Of a DNA stretch of 64,000 nt, positions 55,038-63,228 are shown one piece after another. The notes under the pieces were generated by a model. The model was not told the origin of the DNA. It worked only from the letters and a program-made list of their open reading frames with translations, and searched no databases. How positions within the stretch are numbered: position 1 is the first letter of the stretch; each line of letters opens with the position of its first letter. The translations under genes and the position numbers were made by a program. Source of the DNA: an uncultured Christensenella sp. (GTDB lineage Bacteria; Bacillota; Clostridia; Christensenellales; UBA3700); the NCBI GenBank assembly GCA_949284695.1, contig CASDWJ010000029.1:118073-182072 (forward strand). Reading direction: 5' to 3'.

Positions 55038-55895
55038 TTAAAAAGGCAAAATGTTTTCGTTTATTTCATTAACAAGCTTTACCACGTTTTCCTGACTCAG
55101 TACGGACCGAAACTCCTCCGGACAAAAGAAAACCGTCTGACCGTAATAGTTTTCCAGTATTTTCAGCGCAGCTTCTATATCCAGACTTTTCCCTGCCGCC
55201 TCAACCAGCCCGCTGACAAACAAAGGATAGTTGTCTGCGCAGAATTTCATTTCTTCCGCTCTGTCGGCGAGTTTTGCCGTTATTGCGAACTTGAAATATT
55301 CTGTAAGCGCCCGCTGTTCTTCATCGTCTTTGTTTTCTCCTTCGATATAAAAACCACCGTTTGCCAAGAGCAAAAGTCGGCAATCTTTTTTTGCGTTTAT
55401 AAACACGGGCCCGATATTTCTCATATAATCAAAAATGTCCGGCAGTATCATCTCTTCAGGCGATTCCGCTTTTTTTATTATACCTTCCAATATCCCTTTG
55501 AGAGTATCTGTCGGCATCGTATCTTCGCCGTAGAAAAACTTCCTTATACGGCCGTTTTTCTTGATATAGTTTCCGATCAGCCCTTTGCTTATATCGTGAT
55601 GGTATACGGGAGCGGATTTGTGCTCGATAAGGAGCCTTTCTGTCATTATGTCCAGCTCCTGATTATCATATATCAGTTTGTAAGAAATGTCGTCCGACAA
55701 TTCTATACATACATTTACGGCGTTATTCTTATAGTAATCGTCGATACAATATTCATCGTCAACAACAAGTTGAAATACTTTCTCGTAAATCGTTCTCTCT
55801 TTTTCGTTTTGATAAAATATAAAATTTATGCCGTCCGACATCGTCTTATCAATGATTGTGCCGTTGATCACCGCTGTTACTTTTTTGATCTTCAT
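55038..55895 (-). CDS. Protein resembling an eroded YhaN/RecF-type ABC ATPase head without coiled coil
   Basis: This 285-aa protein matches no named family with certainty. Its N terminus follows the start of YhaN/RecF-like ATPases: MKIKKV...IDKTMSDGINFIFYQNEKERTI aligns with KDKTIEFSDGINLIYGPNEAGKST, so the Walker A loop (27-36) has lost its glycines and lysine. Near the C terminus, EEQRALTEYFKFAITAKLAD aligns with the LSxGTREQLYLALRLAL signature, YPLFVSG (223-229) stands where Walker B PLILDD should be, and GQTVFFCPEE matches the GQVIIFTCHEH strand. ATP hydrolysis therefore looks impossible. The long coiled coil is absent. It sits between the two exonuclease-like genes, with tight spacing (9 and 29 nt). 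Confidence 0.5.
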   Translation of the reverse strand: MKIKKVTAVINGTIIDKTMSDGINFIFYQNEKERTIYEKVFQLVVDDEYCIDDYYKNNAVNVCIELSDDISYKLIYDNQELDIMTERLLIEHKSAPVYHHDISKGLIGNYIKKNGRIRKFFYGEDTMPTDTLKGILEGIIKKAESPEEMILPDIFDYMRNIGPVFINAKKDCRLLLLANGGFYIEGENKDDEEQRALTEYFKFAITAKLADRAEEMKFCADNYPLFVSGLVEAAGKSLDIEAALKILENYYGQTVFFCPEEFRSVLSQENVVKLVNEINENILPF

Positions 55896-55924
55896 TTTTG
55901 TTTATTCTCCTGTAATGCTTGCGT

Positions 55925-56461
55925 TTACCGTCCGCCGTCGGCAGCAACGTAAAATTTCCCGTTTTTTGCAATAAGTTTATGAAACAACAGATCGTCCAGA
56001 ATTTTACACGCCTCGCCAAAACCGCTTTCGGTAATTCTCTGCACGTCTGCAAGCGTCGTCTCTCCTTTTCTCGCTTCTTGTAAAACCAGTTCATAGCGAT
56101 CGTCAAAATAACACGTGCCGTTCGCGCGTCTGACGTCGGCAAGCGTTCTCACGTCGACAAACCTCACCCCAAGCGCCCTTTCGCAAAATCCTATGTCATC
56201 GCATATTATGTGCGATCTCCCGATAAAGCGTAAAAATTCTTGCCTGACTTCTGCCTGCGGCGGATATTTTTCAAGCTCTTTATTGCTGACCCCGAGAAAC
56301 TTCTCGATAAACTTTTCAAGCGCTCTTATCGGTTTGCAAGGTTTATCAAAAATTTCGGCATGCAGATCCGACCCGAACAAAACCGCTTCAAATCTGATCA
56401 AAGACGGCTTTTCGCTATCCGTGTCCGATTGCGTCAACTTTATATATGCGTATCTGTCCAT
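55925..56461 (-). CDS. Degenerate DnaQ-like exonuclease-fold protein with C-terminal winged helix
   Basis: This 178-aa protein has residues 1-110 that track the DnaQ family. CKPIRALEKFIEKFLGVSNK parallels the P-x-x-F-x-x-x-x-x-G-I-T-N segment, EVRQEFLRFIGRSHIICDDIGF parallels the EFLEFLGDAVLVAHNAGF segment, and VDVRTLADVRR parallels VDTLxLARR. All catalytic acids seem lost (Exo I reads IKLTQ, Exo II ICDDIGFC, and Exo III is absent). Residues of about 122-170 (ELVLQEARKGETTLADVQR, ACKILDDLLFHKLI) resemble an FtsK-gamma-like winged helix and could bind DNA. I prefer the ATG at 56461, because the first ATG (56470) overlaps the AAAGGA site. It is the second gene of the cassette. Confidence 0.55.
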   Translation of the reverse strand: MDRYAYIKLTQSDTDSEKPSLIRFEAVLFGSDLHAEIFDKPCKPIRALEKFIEKFLGVSNKELEKYPPQAEVRQEFLRFIGRSHIICDDIGFCERALGVRFVDVRTLADVRRANGTCYFDDRYELVLQEARKGETTLADVQRITESGFGEACKILDDLLFHKLIAKNGKFYVAADGGR

Positions 56462-56540
56462 ATTTTTCATTTCCTTTTGCGCGCAACGGCGCCCTGCGTT
56501 TGACCGCTTCCGGACGCGTTGCCTGTCTTTGTAAAATCGT

Positions 56541-57038
56541 TTAATTTTGCTTGAGAACGCTATAATTCAGCTTGCTTATACTCGCGCATTTTTCTGCATA
56601 TTCGGAAAAATAATACGACTCCGAAGCCGTGCCGACGATCTTCACTGTATCCCCGGGCATGATGAGCTCGTACGACGAACTGACGGTAGTGCTTTTATTC
56701 CCGTTCACGTCGTAAACTACGCATTCAAACCTGACCTTGATCGGATCGTTTGACTTGTTTTTCACCTCTACGGACACGCCCGGTTTCATCCCGTAACCGC
56801 CGAGATACCCGACAAGTTTCGGCTCGCTGACTTCTTCCATCGCGCTTTCTACGCACGCCTTGGAGTTTGACACGACGTAAACGACCACACACAAAAAAAT
56901 CAGAATGCCTATCGCGATCAATATCTTTCTCACGGTTTGCGCTCTCTTATATGCCGCCGCGAGTTCCTGTTTCTGTTGTTCGGACAATACTCCCTCGTTG
57001 CCCTCTTTCCGATCATTTTCTTCTTTGATTTCCTGCAT
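56541..57038 (-). CDS. Single-pass membrane protein with extracellular FxLYD-like domain
   Basis: This 165-aa protein has a charged cytoplasmic N terminus (about 1-36), one membrane helix (about 37-58) and an extracellular beta domain. The domain contains VEVKNKSNDPIKVRFECVVYD and GDTVKI, typical of FxLYD-type domains of Clostridia membrane proteins of unknown function. The start at 57038 follows GGAGGAAT. A decayed copy of its 5' end lies 8.8 kb away at 48149-48271. It may be the first gene of the cassette or an unrelated neighbour; 79 nt separate it from the next gene. Confidence 0.75.
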   Translation of the reverse strand: MQEIKEENDRKEGNEGVLSEQQKQELAAAYKRAQTVRKILIAIGILIFLCVVVYVVSNSKACVESAMEEVSEPKLVGYLGGYGMKPGVSVEVKNKSNDPIKVRFECVVYDVNGNKSTTVSSSYELIMPGDTVKIVGTASESYYFSEYAEKCASISKLNYSVLKQN

Positions 57039-57095
57039 AATATTCCTCCGTTTGTTTTTTATATCGTAGAACTTTCCACGTACCACGAACGGGAC
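56979..57095. repeat. Right copy of the imperfect direct repeat flanking the cassette
   Basis: It pairs with 48212-48327. Here it overlaps an intact gene start and its upstream region. Confidence 0.75.
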
Positions 57096-57147
57096 TTCAC
57101 GCAAAAATCCCTTTGTTTTTTACACAACAGTAAACTCCCCGCCGCGC

Positions 57148-57248
57148 CGACCTCCCGTTGCGTGCAAGCGCACGCAACGGTCGCAACAAGCTCTTCAGCT
57201 CCACCACGCATAAAAAAAACGAGCCTTTCGGCTCGCTTATGCGTGGTG
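57148..57248. repeat. Structured repeat with terminator, copy 1
   Basis: It is about 90% identical to 57350-57455. It contains a perfect 10-bp hairpin CGTTGCGTGC/GCACGCAACG (57156-57179) and a 47-bp inverted repeat with 12-bp outer arms (CACCACGCATAA/TTATGCGTGGTG, 57202-57248). The latter encloses a terminator CGAGCC-N4-GGCTCG with its T run (minus strand). Open frames across it look spurious. Confidence 0.85.
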
Positions 57249-57349
57249 CGAACTAATATCTGTTGCAATACAACGAGGAGAGTTTTCGCCATACGGCGAA
57301 AGCCCTCACCTTATATTCATTACCTCTGACATTGTCTTTTCCGTTCGGG

Positions 57350-57455
57350 CGACCTCCTGTTGCGTGCGATTCTGCACGCAACGGTCGCAACAAGCTCCTC
57401 AGCTCCGCCACGCATAAAAAAACGAGCCTTTCGGCTCGCTTCTTATGCATGGTGG
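57350..57455. repeat. Structured repeat with terminator, copy 2
   Basis: It has the same layout as copy 1, with GTTGCGTGC/GCACGCAAC (57359-57382) and outer arms CCACGCATAA/TTATGCATGG (one mismatch). The minus-strand CGAGCC-GAAA-GGCTCG followed by seven Ts is the terminator of the hsdR/metallopeptidase operon. Between the copies (57249-57349) no gene is seen, only a short hairpin around TTTCGCC/GGCGAAA. Confidence 0.85.
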
Positions 57456-57541
57456 AGAACCCGAAAAGTAAATCGAATCATTTTTATTTATCTTTATCGA
57501 TAAAATTCAGATTGATTACCAAACAAATCATCTATCGTATT

Positions 57542-58270
57542 TTACAATCCTTGCACAACTTCCGTATCGAGTTGTTTTTTTCTTTCTTTCCAGTCAGGCA
57601 TATGCACGGTCAGAAAATTGTAAAAATTAGCGCTGTGATTGGGATATAATAAATGCGTCATCTCGTGCAATATTACGTATTGAATACACAACACGTCCGC
57701 TTTCAGCAAATATTCGTTCAGCGTTATTTTATTAAGATGCCTGGTACAACTGCCCCAAAGCGTTTTCATCTTTTTAATAACGATTCCGGGCTTGCATATT
57801 CCGTATTTTTTGAAGATCGAATTGAACAGCAAATCAACCTGAGCAGAATAAACGTTCAAGGCCTGTTGTCTCCACCACGCGCCGAAAAGCTTGCTTAAAG
57901 AATCTTCGTCCTTATCGTCCTTCATGTAAACGAATATCTTTTTTTCATCCTGTTCGACGGCGTTTCTATCCGCTTTGACCTTTATTATACGCATATCTTT
58001 TCCTAGCATCTGCGTGGAAGATCCGCTTCTGAGCTCAGGCAAATTGTTATGTCCGTCGGTCGAACGGTAAACTTCGAGTTTTTCTACAATCCAATCCTTT
58101 CGGCTGCTTAAAAAATATTCAACCCAGTCGTCTTTTACAGCAAGCGGCACCGAGAGTTTAACAGTCAGATCCCTGTAAACCCTCAGATGCACGTTTTTAA
58201 TATCTTTTCTTATTACGCAAACTTTCACGTTGCCGTACGGCGACCGCGTCTGCAAAACAAATTCATCCAT
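57542..58270 (-). CDS. YgjP/SprT-like zinc metallopeptidase (DUF45, M48-type annotation)
   Basis: This 242-aa protein has the zinc site HEMTHLLYPNHS (H202-E203, H206, H212), preceded by MKTLWGSCT and ITLNEYLLKA, all hallmarks of the YgjP-like family. An N-terminal beta domain contains LRVYRDLTVKLSVP. These genes are frequently found directly after hsdR in type I restriction loci, where their role is unknown. The ATG shares a base with the hsdR stop (TGATG), so translation is coupled. Confidence 0.92.
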   Translation of the reverse strand: MDEFVLQTRSPYGNVKVCVIRKDIKNVHLRVYRDLTVKLSVPLAVKDDWVEYFLSSRKDWIVEKLEVYRSTDGHNNLPELRSGSSTQMLGKDMRIIKVKADRNAVEQDEKKIFVYMKDDKDEDSLSKLFGAWWRQQALNVYSAQVDLLFNSIFKKYGICKPGIVIKKMKTLWGSCTRHLNKITLNEYLLKADVLCIQYVILHEMTHLLYPNHSANFYNFLTVHMPDWKERKKQLDTEVVQGL

Positions 58271-61200
58271 CAGAATCTCGCTACCGCAACTTTCATTATT
58301 TCATCGATGATGAGATCTATCAGATCGACGTTGTTTTTATCGATCGTAATTCCTATACTGTCGAACATATCGAAAAGTACGTCGTCAAGCGCCCTGCGTA
58401 TATCTTTATGAGCCATAACGTTCTGCTTCCAGTCCCTTTTTGTATGACGGATAACGACTTCTTTGATTTTCACCGCATAAGACGCTATGATCTCCTCGAT
58501 ACACTCAGGCACGTCGATGTTTTTGTTTCTCAACGTAATCACTACGCAGCCGTAAAAGGCTTTGCTGTCTCCGTCTGCGGCAATACTCGAAGGATATTGA
58601 CTGCGCGATATGCCCTGACGGAAATCCTCTGCAAGAATTTCCATTTGCTGATAATATTTATCCGCATCGCGGGACAAGTCGTATTCTTCAATCGTCCTTT
58701 TAATTTTAGCGGAAAACTCCTCGAATTTGAGCGGATCGTCGTATCGTATCTGCTTTAGGCTTGACTCTATTCTCGTCTTTATCGCGTCAGCTCTTGCCTC
58801 GTTAGAGTCCATGCCCCTCAGAAGCTCCGCCATTGATTTTTTATCGCCGATAGAAACGGGACTTACGATCTGCAAAACTTCAGACGAATTGACAAAAGTA
58901 TCGATAAGGTTTTTGATACCCTTCTCGTATTTTGAAAATTCTACGGAATCGTCGTTGCGCTGCATAACGCTGTCCTTGAGCTTTCTGAAAAACAGATATT
59001 CTTGCCTATACGTTTCGATTCCGTCATGCCCCACAGCGACATACAGTGCTCTGTCAGAAATCGCAAGGTTGAGAAGCTGCGCAAATCTCCTGAGCTTTTC
59101 GTAAAACTCTTTTCTCTTTGTTTCGTCCTTAAGCGCGTTTTGCCATAATCCAGCAGGGGTACCCTTGTCGTATTCGGGGAACATATCTCTGAGTTCCGCA
59201 TAAGCCTTTTTAAGCTTTTCTTTTTCGTCCTCGGTACCGTAAACCATGCCTTTGATATCATCTTTGTCAAAATTGCGCATCCCGGACTCTGCATCCGAAT
59301 ACAAGTCTATTGCCTTATTGAGCTTTGTGAAAATACCCCTGTAATCTATTATAAGCCCGAAATCCTTACCTTCGTGCACTCTGTTGACGCGGGCGATAGC
59401 CTGCAAAAGATTGTGTTCTTTCATAGACTTGTCGACGTAGAGAACGCCTGCAACGGGTGCGTCGAAGCCCGTCAGAAGCATATCCTTAACGATCAATATA
59501 TTCACGTCGTCATTGTCGGGATCTTTGAACTGACCGCAGACCGTTTCGTAATACTTATCGTCTTTTATACCGAAAAGCGGTTTCACAACTGCGTTGCGGT
59601 ATTCGTTTATCGTTGCAATATCCGCATCGCTTACGACTGCCTCTCCGTCCTCGTCCGACTTTGCGCCGAAAGTTATTACGACCCTGGGATGCACTCCCAT
59701 AACCTCGTTTTTCTTCATGATGTTATAAACCTGTACCGCCGCCGCACGCGAAGAACAGACAACCATCGCCTTGAGCTTCTTTGGAATACAATAGTTGACA
59801 AAGTGATCGCAGATATCGAATGCCATCACGTTAAGGCGGCTTTTGGAGTTTGCTATGCTTTCAAATCTACTGAACTTGTGCGACAGTTCTTCTTTGACGT
59901 TTGAAGGAAGTCCCTCTGTCAGAGAGTCAAAATAAACGTCTATCCTATCGCTCGGCGGATCGGTAACTATCTTTCTGCCTTCGTATACAAGCGGAACTGT
60001 AATGCCGTCTTGTATGGATTCGTCCATAGTGTAGTTATGTATCGGATCGCCGAACTTCTGATACGTATTCTTCTTTTTATTTGCGATAAGCGGCGTACCC
60101 GTAAACGCTATCAGCGTAGCTTTGGGCAAAACGTCTCTCATATAGTTGAACATGCCGCCGTATTCGCTGCGGTGCGCCTCGTCGATGAGGACGTAAAACT
60201 TTTCACTGTCAGGCTCAAGATACTTATATCTGCAAACCGCAGCAAACTTATTGATAAGCGTCGTTATAACCACGTTGCTCTTGTCCCTGAGCAAGGTTTT
60301 AAGTCCCTTGCCCGTAGCGGCTCTTACGGGGTTCATCGCGGTGTTTGCAAAATTGTCTTTTATCTGCTTGTCGAGGTTTTTTCTGTCTGTAATTATAATA
60401 AACCTCGGATTTTCCGCCGCTTTTTCGATCTGTATCTTCTTGACGAGCATGACCATGGTAAGCGACTTGCCGCTGCCCTGAGTATGCCATATAACGCCGC
60501 CTTGGCTGTCCGAATTGTCCTCACCGTTTATTCTCGCCATCGTCTTGTTTACGGCAAAAAACTGCTGATGACGGCAGACTTTTTTAATATTATTGTCAAA
60601 GAGGATAAAGAACTTTATTATGTCAAGCAACCTCTTCTTGTCAAGAAGCGAAACGCAAGCCTTGTCCTGTTCCGTAATCTGCCCGTCGGGGGAACATTTT
60701 TCACAAATTTCTTTTTGCCAGTCAACGCTGTCTTTGTCCTCTCTCCACTCCACGAAATACTCTGCCGTTGTGCCGGACGTACCGTACAACACCTTCTCAG
60801 GCTTTACGGCAAGCACAAGTTGAGAATACTTGAACAGCTGAGGTATATATTCGGGAGTCATGTTCCTGACATTCTGCAAAACGCCTTCCATAATGTCTAT
60901 GCTCGATTTTTTGCACTCGACGACGACAACGGGAATACCGTTGCACATAATAACTATGTCAGGGCGGGCATACTGTCCGTTTGCCCTTTCAACGCTGAAT
61001 TCTTCAGTCACCTGCCAGATGTTGTTATCGGGGTGCTCAAAGTCTATGTACTTTATATCGAATGACTTTTTGACGGGATCATGCTTGTCCACAACTATCT
61101 TTTCTTCTACGCTGATGCCGAGCGTGAGCAGATTGTAGACCTCTTTGCTTGCCAGCGCAAGCCCCTGCAAAAGCGAAACGTCAAGTTCCTTGATCGCCCT

Positions 61201-61422
61201 TTCGATCCCTTCGTCTGAAAACGGTCTTTCAAAGCCCATGTAGGTATAATGCTGACTGCGCATGAATTTTACAAGCTCGTCTTTGAACAGCACGTTGTTA
61301 AGCGTACCCCTCTTGAGTTCCGCCTCGCTCCTGCTGACGTATTCATACCCCATCTTTTCAAGAAATCTTATCATCCTTTCCTGACATTCGGGGCGTTCAT
61401 TGAAAATTCTGTGATCTAACAT
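58270..61422 (-). CDS. hsdR: Type I restriction endonuclease, R subunit
   Basis: This 1050-aa protein is the motor and nuclease subunit of a type I restriction-modification complex. The PD-(D/E)xK nuclease site is D155...E169-C-K171 (ARPDIVIM, VVVVECKKS). The SF2 translocase has Walker A TQGSGKS (314-320), DEAH at 414-417 and TGTP at 441-444. The second lobe carries MLLTGFDAP and QAIARVNRV. A C-terminal helical region binds the methylase in known systems. All motifs are intact. The start has GGAGC 5 nt upstream. It is downstream of three inserted genes that separate it from hsdS; hsdM must lie beyond the window if present. Confidence 0.95.
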   Translation of the reverse strand: MLDHRIFNERPECQERMIRFLEKMGYEYVSRSEAELKRGTLNNVLFKDELVKFMRSQHYTYMGFERPFSDEGIERAIKELDVSLLQGLALASKEVYNLLTLGISVEEKIVVDKHDPVKKSFDIKYIDFEHPDNNIWQVTEEFSVERANGQYARPDIVIMCNGIPVVVVECKKSSIDIMEGVLQNVRNMTPEYIPQLFKYSQLVLAVKPEKVLYGTSGTTAEYFVEWREDKDSVDWQKEICEKCSPDGQITEQDKACVSLLDKKRLLDIIKFFILFDNNIKKVCRHQQFFAVNKTMARINGEDNSDSQGGVIWHTQGSGKSLTMVMLVKKIQIEKAAENPRFIIITDRKNLDKQIKDNFANTAMNPVRAATGKGLKTLLRDKSNVVITTLINKFAAVCRYKYLEPDSEKFYVLIDEAHRSEYGGMFNYMRDVLPKATLIAFTGTPLIANKKKNTYQKFGDPIHNYTMDESIQDGITVPLVYEGRKIVTDPPSDRIDVYFDSLTEGLPSNVKEELSHKFSRFESIANSKSRLNVMAFDICDHFVNYCIPKKLKAMVVCSSRAAAVQVYNIMKKNEVMGVHPRVVITFGAKSDEDGEAVVSDADIATINEYRNAVVKPLFGIKDDKYYETVCGQFKDPDNDDVNILIVKDMLLTGFDAPVAGVLYVDKSMKEHNLLQAIARVNRVHEGKDFGLIIDYRGIFTKLNKAIDLYSDAESGMRNFDKDDIKGMVYGTEDEKEKLKKAYAELRDMFPEYDKGTPAGLWQNALKDETKRKEFYEKLRRFAQLLNLAISDRALYVAVGHDGIETYRQEYLFFRKLKDSVMQRNDDSVEFSKYEKGIKNLIDTFVNSSEVLQIVSPVSIGDKKSMAELLRGMDSNEARADAIKTRIESSLKQIRYDDPLKFEEFSAKIKRTIEEYDLSRDADKYYQQMEILAEDFRQGISRSQYPSSIAADGDSKAFYGCVVITLRNKNIDVPECIEEIIASYAVKIKEVVIRHTKRDWKQNVMAHKDIRRALDDVLFDMFDSIGITIDKNNVDLIDLIIDEIMKVAVARF

Positions 61423-61431
61423 GATTGCTCC

Positions 61432-62205
61432 TTATTCCACTTTCGTTATGTGTCTGTTTTTCTTGTCATTCCAACTACTGGGATGTGTAGATTTCAGAAA
61501 AGTTATATCTTCATTACGATTTTCTTTTTGTATTTCACTTTTTATTTCATTTTTAACTTGATCTTTATATGTGTATGTACAACAATTAATCACAACCCTC
61601 GGTTTATGAGAAAATAATCTATCTGTAAAATCTTGCCTAACATTTACTTGTTTCCACATTCCAGAAAAAATGTTATTCCTATATTTATCAGTATCTTCTC
61701 CCAAACTACATTGATATTGAATTGGATTAATAAAAACTATTCTATATCTTAAATGAACCAACTCACATTGATTATTTGCAATTGCAGCTTCTAACATCTC
61801 TTCAAAATAAAATCTAAAATTACCACATGTCGCTCCCATCGCCGGACCAATTGCATGTTTATTATCGAATTCTTTTTGATGAGGACTTTCCAAAATAATG
61901 GCCATAACAGGTATATGCTTCATCTTACTTATAATCTTGCTGTTATTTGCCCTGTTATCTTTGACTGTAAAGTCAAAACAAGGGCAAAATTCCACAACTT
62001 TACCTTTAACAACTTTAATTATAGCAATATACTGATCAGGGCAAGCCATAGCGTTATCATTACAATCTTTTGCTAAATTCGATAAGACTATATCGTCAAA
62101 GCGACAAATATTCGTATGATTAATTTGATTATATGTACTAATAGCTATTGTTTCAAATTCAGAAATCCCAACACCTGTTTCCATTATCGGCGATTTTTTG
62201 CACAT
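61432..62205 (-). CDS. Uncharacterised protein with UDG-like fold motifs, inside the type I locus
   Basis: This 257-aa protein was not assigned to a named family. The block VMAIILESPHQKEF...AIGPAMG is followed by RIVFINPIQYQ, then PRVVINCC and STHPSSW. It is ordered like uracil-DNA-glycosylase-superfamily motifs (a substrate loop after beta-1, a later HPSx motif). It differs in sequence from the UDG-like protein at 52387-53352. The coding sequence is clearly more A/T-rich than hsdR, pointing to separate acquisition. It begins after GGGGG and ends 9 nt before hsdR, so it is co-transcribed with the restriction genes. Confidence 0.6.
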   Translation of the reverse strand: MCKKSPIMETGVGISEFETIAISTYNQINHTNICRFDDIVLSNLAKDCNDNAMACPDQYIAIIKVVKGKVVEFCPCFDFTVKDNRANNSKIISKMKHIPVMAIILESPHQKEFDNKHAIGPAMGATCGNFRFYFEEMLEAAIANNQCELVHLRYRIVFINPIQYQCSLGEDTDKYRNNIFSGMWKQVNVRQDFTDRLFSHKPRVVINCCTYTYKDQVKNEIKSEIQKENRNEDITFLKSTHPSSWNDKKNRHITKVE

Positions 62206-62217
62206 AATTTACCCCCT

Positions 62218-62424
62218 TTATTCTGTTGTTTGCAAAGCAAACAATCTATCTTTAATCAACATGTAAGCATACCCCTGAACCATACCTTCAAGATAGTCAT
62301 AGTTTATCTTGACTTTGCCGCACTTTATCTCTTTGTCAACAAACTTCTTTACCGCCTCTTTTTCAGGCTTGGATAAAATCAGCCTTGTATCGATATAGCG
62401 GTGTATCTTTTGTATCAAGTCCAT
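62218..62424 (-). CDS. Small helical protein, 68 aa, inside the type I locus
   Basis: The ATG has GAGGAAA upstream and overlaps the DUF2971 gene by 10 nt (ATGGACTTGA), a typical coupled arrangement that supports it as real. The product is charged and probably all-helical (KPEKEAVKKFVDKEI), with no recognised family. It could be a small partner of one of its neighbours. Confidence 0.6.
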   Translation of the reverse strand: MDLIQKIHRYIDTRLILSKPEKEAVKKFVDKEIKCGKVKINYDYLEGMVQGYAYMLIKDRLFALQTTE

Positions 62425-63227
62425 CGATTTTCCTCTTTTTCAAATTGATATCGGCACATCGAACATAACGTCTTGTAATTAAGAAGCCCGAAAAATTCGC
62501 TTTTCATTATTACCTCTTTTTCCGTTAATTGCCTATATAAATCATCATATTTACTTTTAAAACACGGTCCGATTGTAATTAAAAGACTTTGTATAACTTC
62601 ATCAGGAATATCAACAAATATTTTATCATATTCATATTCTTGTGGCAATTCTATCTTTATTCTGGTTTCTTTCTCATAACTCCAAGCACTATTTTTTACA
62701 TACCCTGTCATTTCAGGACGTTTATCAATATTATTCAAATCAACATCTTTATTTAATGCCAACCTATCTCCATCATGCCACAACCGTAATGTTTCTTTCT
62801 TTTGAGCATAGACAATATCAGTTAAAGTTACTTTTATATTTTCAATCAATTCGCCCTTTCTTCCGTCCCATAGATAAATTGAATGAATGTTCTTTATCCA
62901 GTTAAGCATTTGTTTTTTAGGAATAGCAATCCTTACCGCATCCTGAGCAGGCAGACCATACAGTCCCCACATAGCCATGTTTTCAGAAGATCCATAAGCA
63001 AAACTTCCTATATATGTTTTACGCCATATTTCCTTCGTGCCTTTGACCAGAGTTTCATGGTGATCGTTTAATGAACGTGCGGTTCCTCTTGTCAACAAAA
63101 AAGATTTACTATTATATATTTTTACAAGGCTATCCCAAGATGTATAATGATAATAAAATTTATGCCTTTGGCCGTTTGTTTCAAGATATTCTATTAAATC
63201 TACGGCAGAAGTTACCTCTTTTTTCAT
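62415..63227 (-). CDS. DUF2971-domain protein
   Basis: This 270-aa protein has the DUF2971 layout: FYYHYTSWDSLVKI near the N terminus, then LTRGTARSLNDHHE, MAMWGLYG and a late YEKETRIKI. The family occurs often in defence islands and its biochemical role is unknown. Its ribosome site GAGGGTG lies in the last codons of hsdS. Base composition is A/T-rich. It is the first of three genes inserted between hsdS and hsdR. Confidence 0.8.
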   Translation of the reverse strand: MKKEVTSAVDLIEYLETNGQRHKFYYHYTSWDSLVKIYNSKSFLLTRGTARSLNDHHETLVKGTKEIWRKTYIGSFAYGSSENMAMWGLYGLPAQDAVRIAIPKKQMLNWIKNIHSIYLWDGRKGELIENIKVTLTDIVYAQKKETLRLWHDGDRLALNKDVDLNNIDKRPEMTGYVKNSAWSYEKETRIKIELPQEYEYDKIFVDIPDEVIQSLLITIGPCFKSKYDDLYRQLTEKEVIMKSEFFGLLNYKTLCSMCRYQFEKEENRWT

Positions 63228-63228
63228 T

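Noticed and set aside
57059-57450. Short minus-strand reading frames across the two structured repeats
   Set aside because: They run through hairpins and terminators, lack ribosome sites and are similar only because the DNA is repeated.
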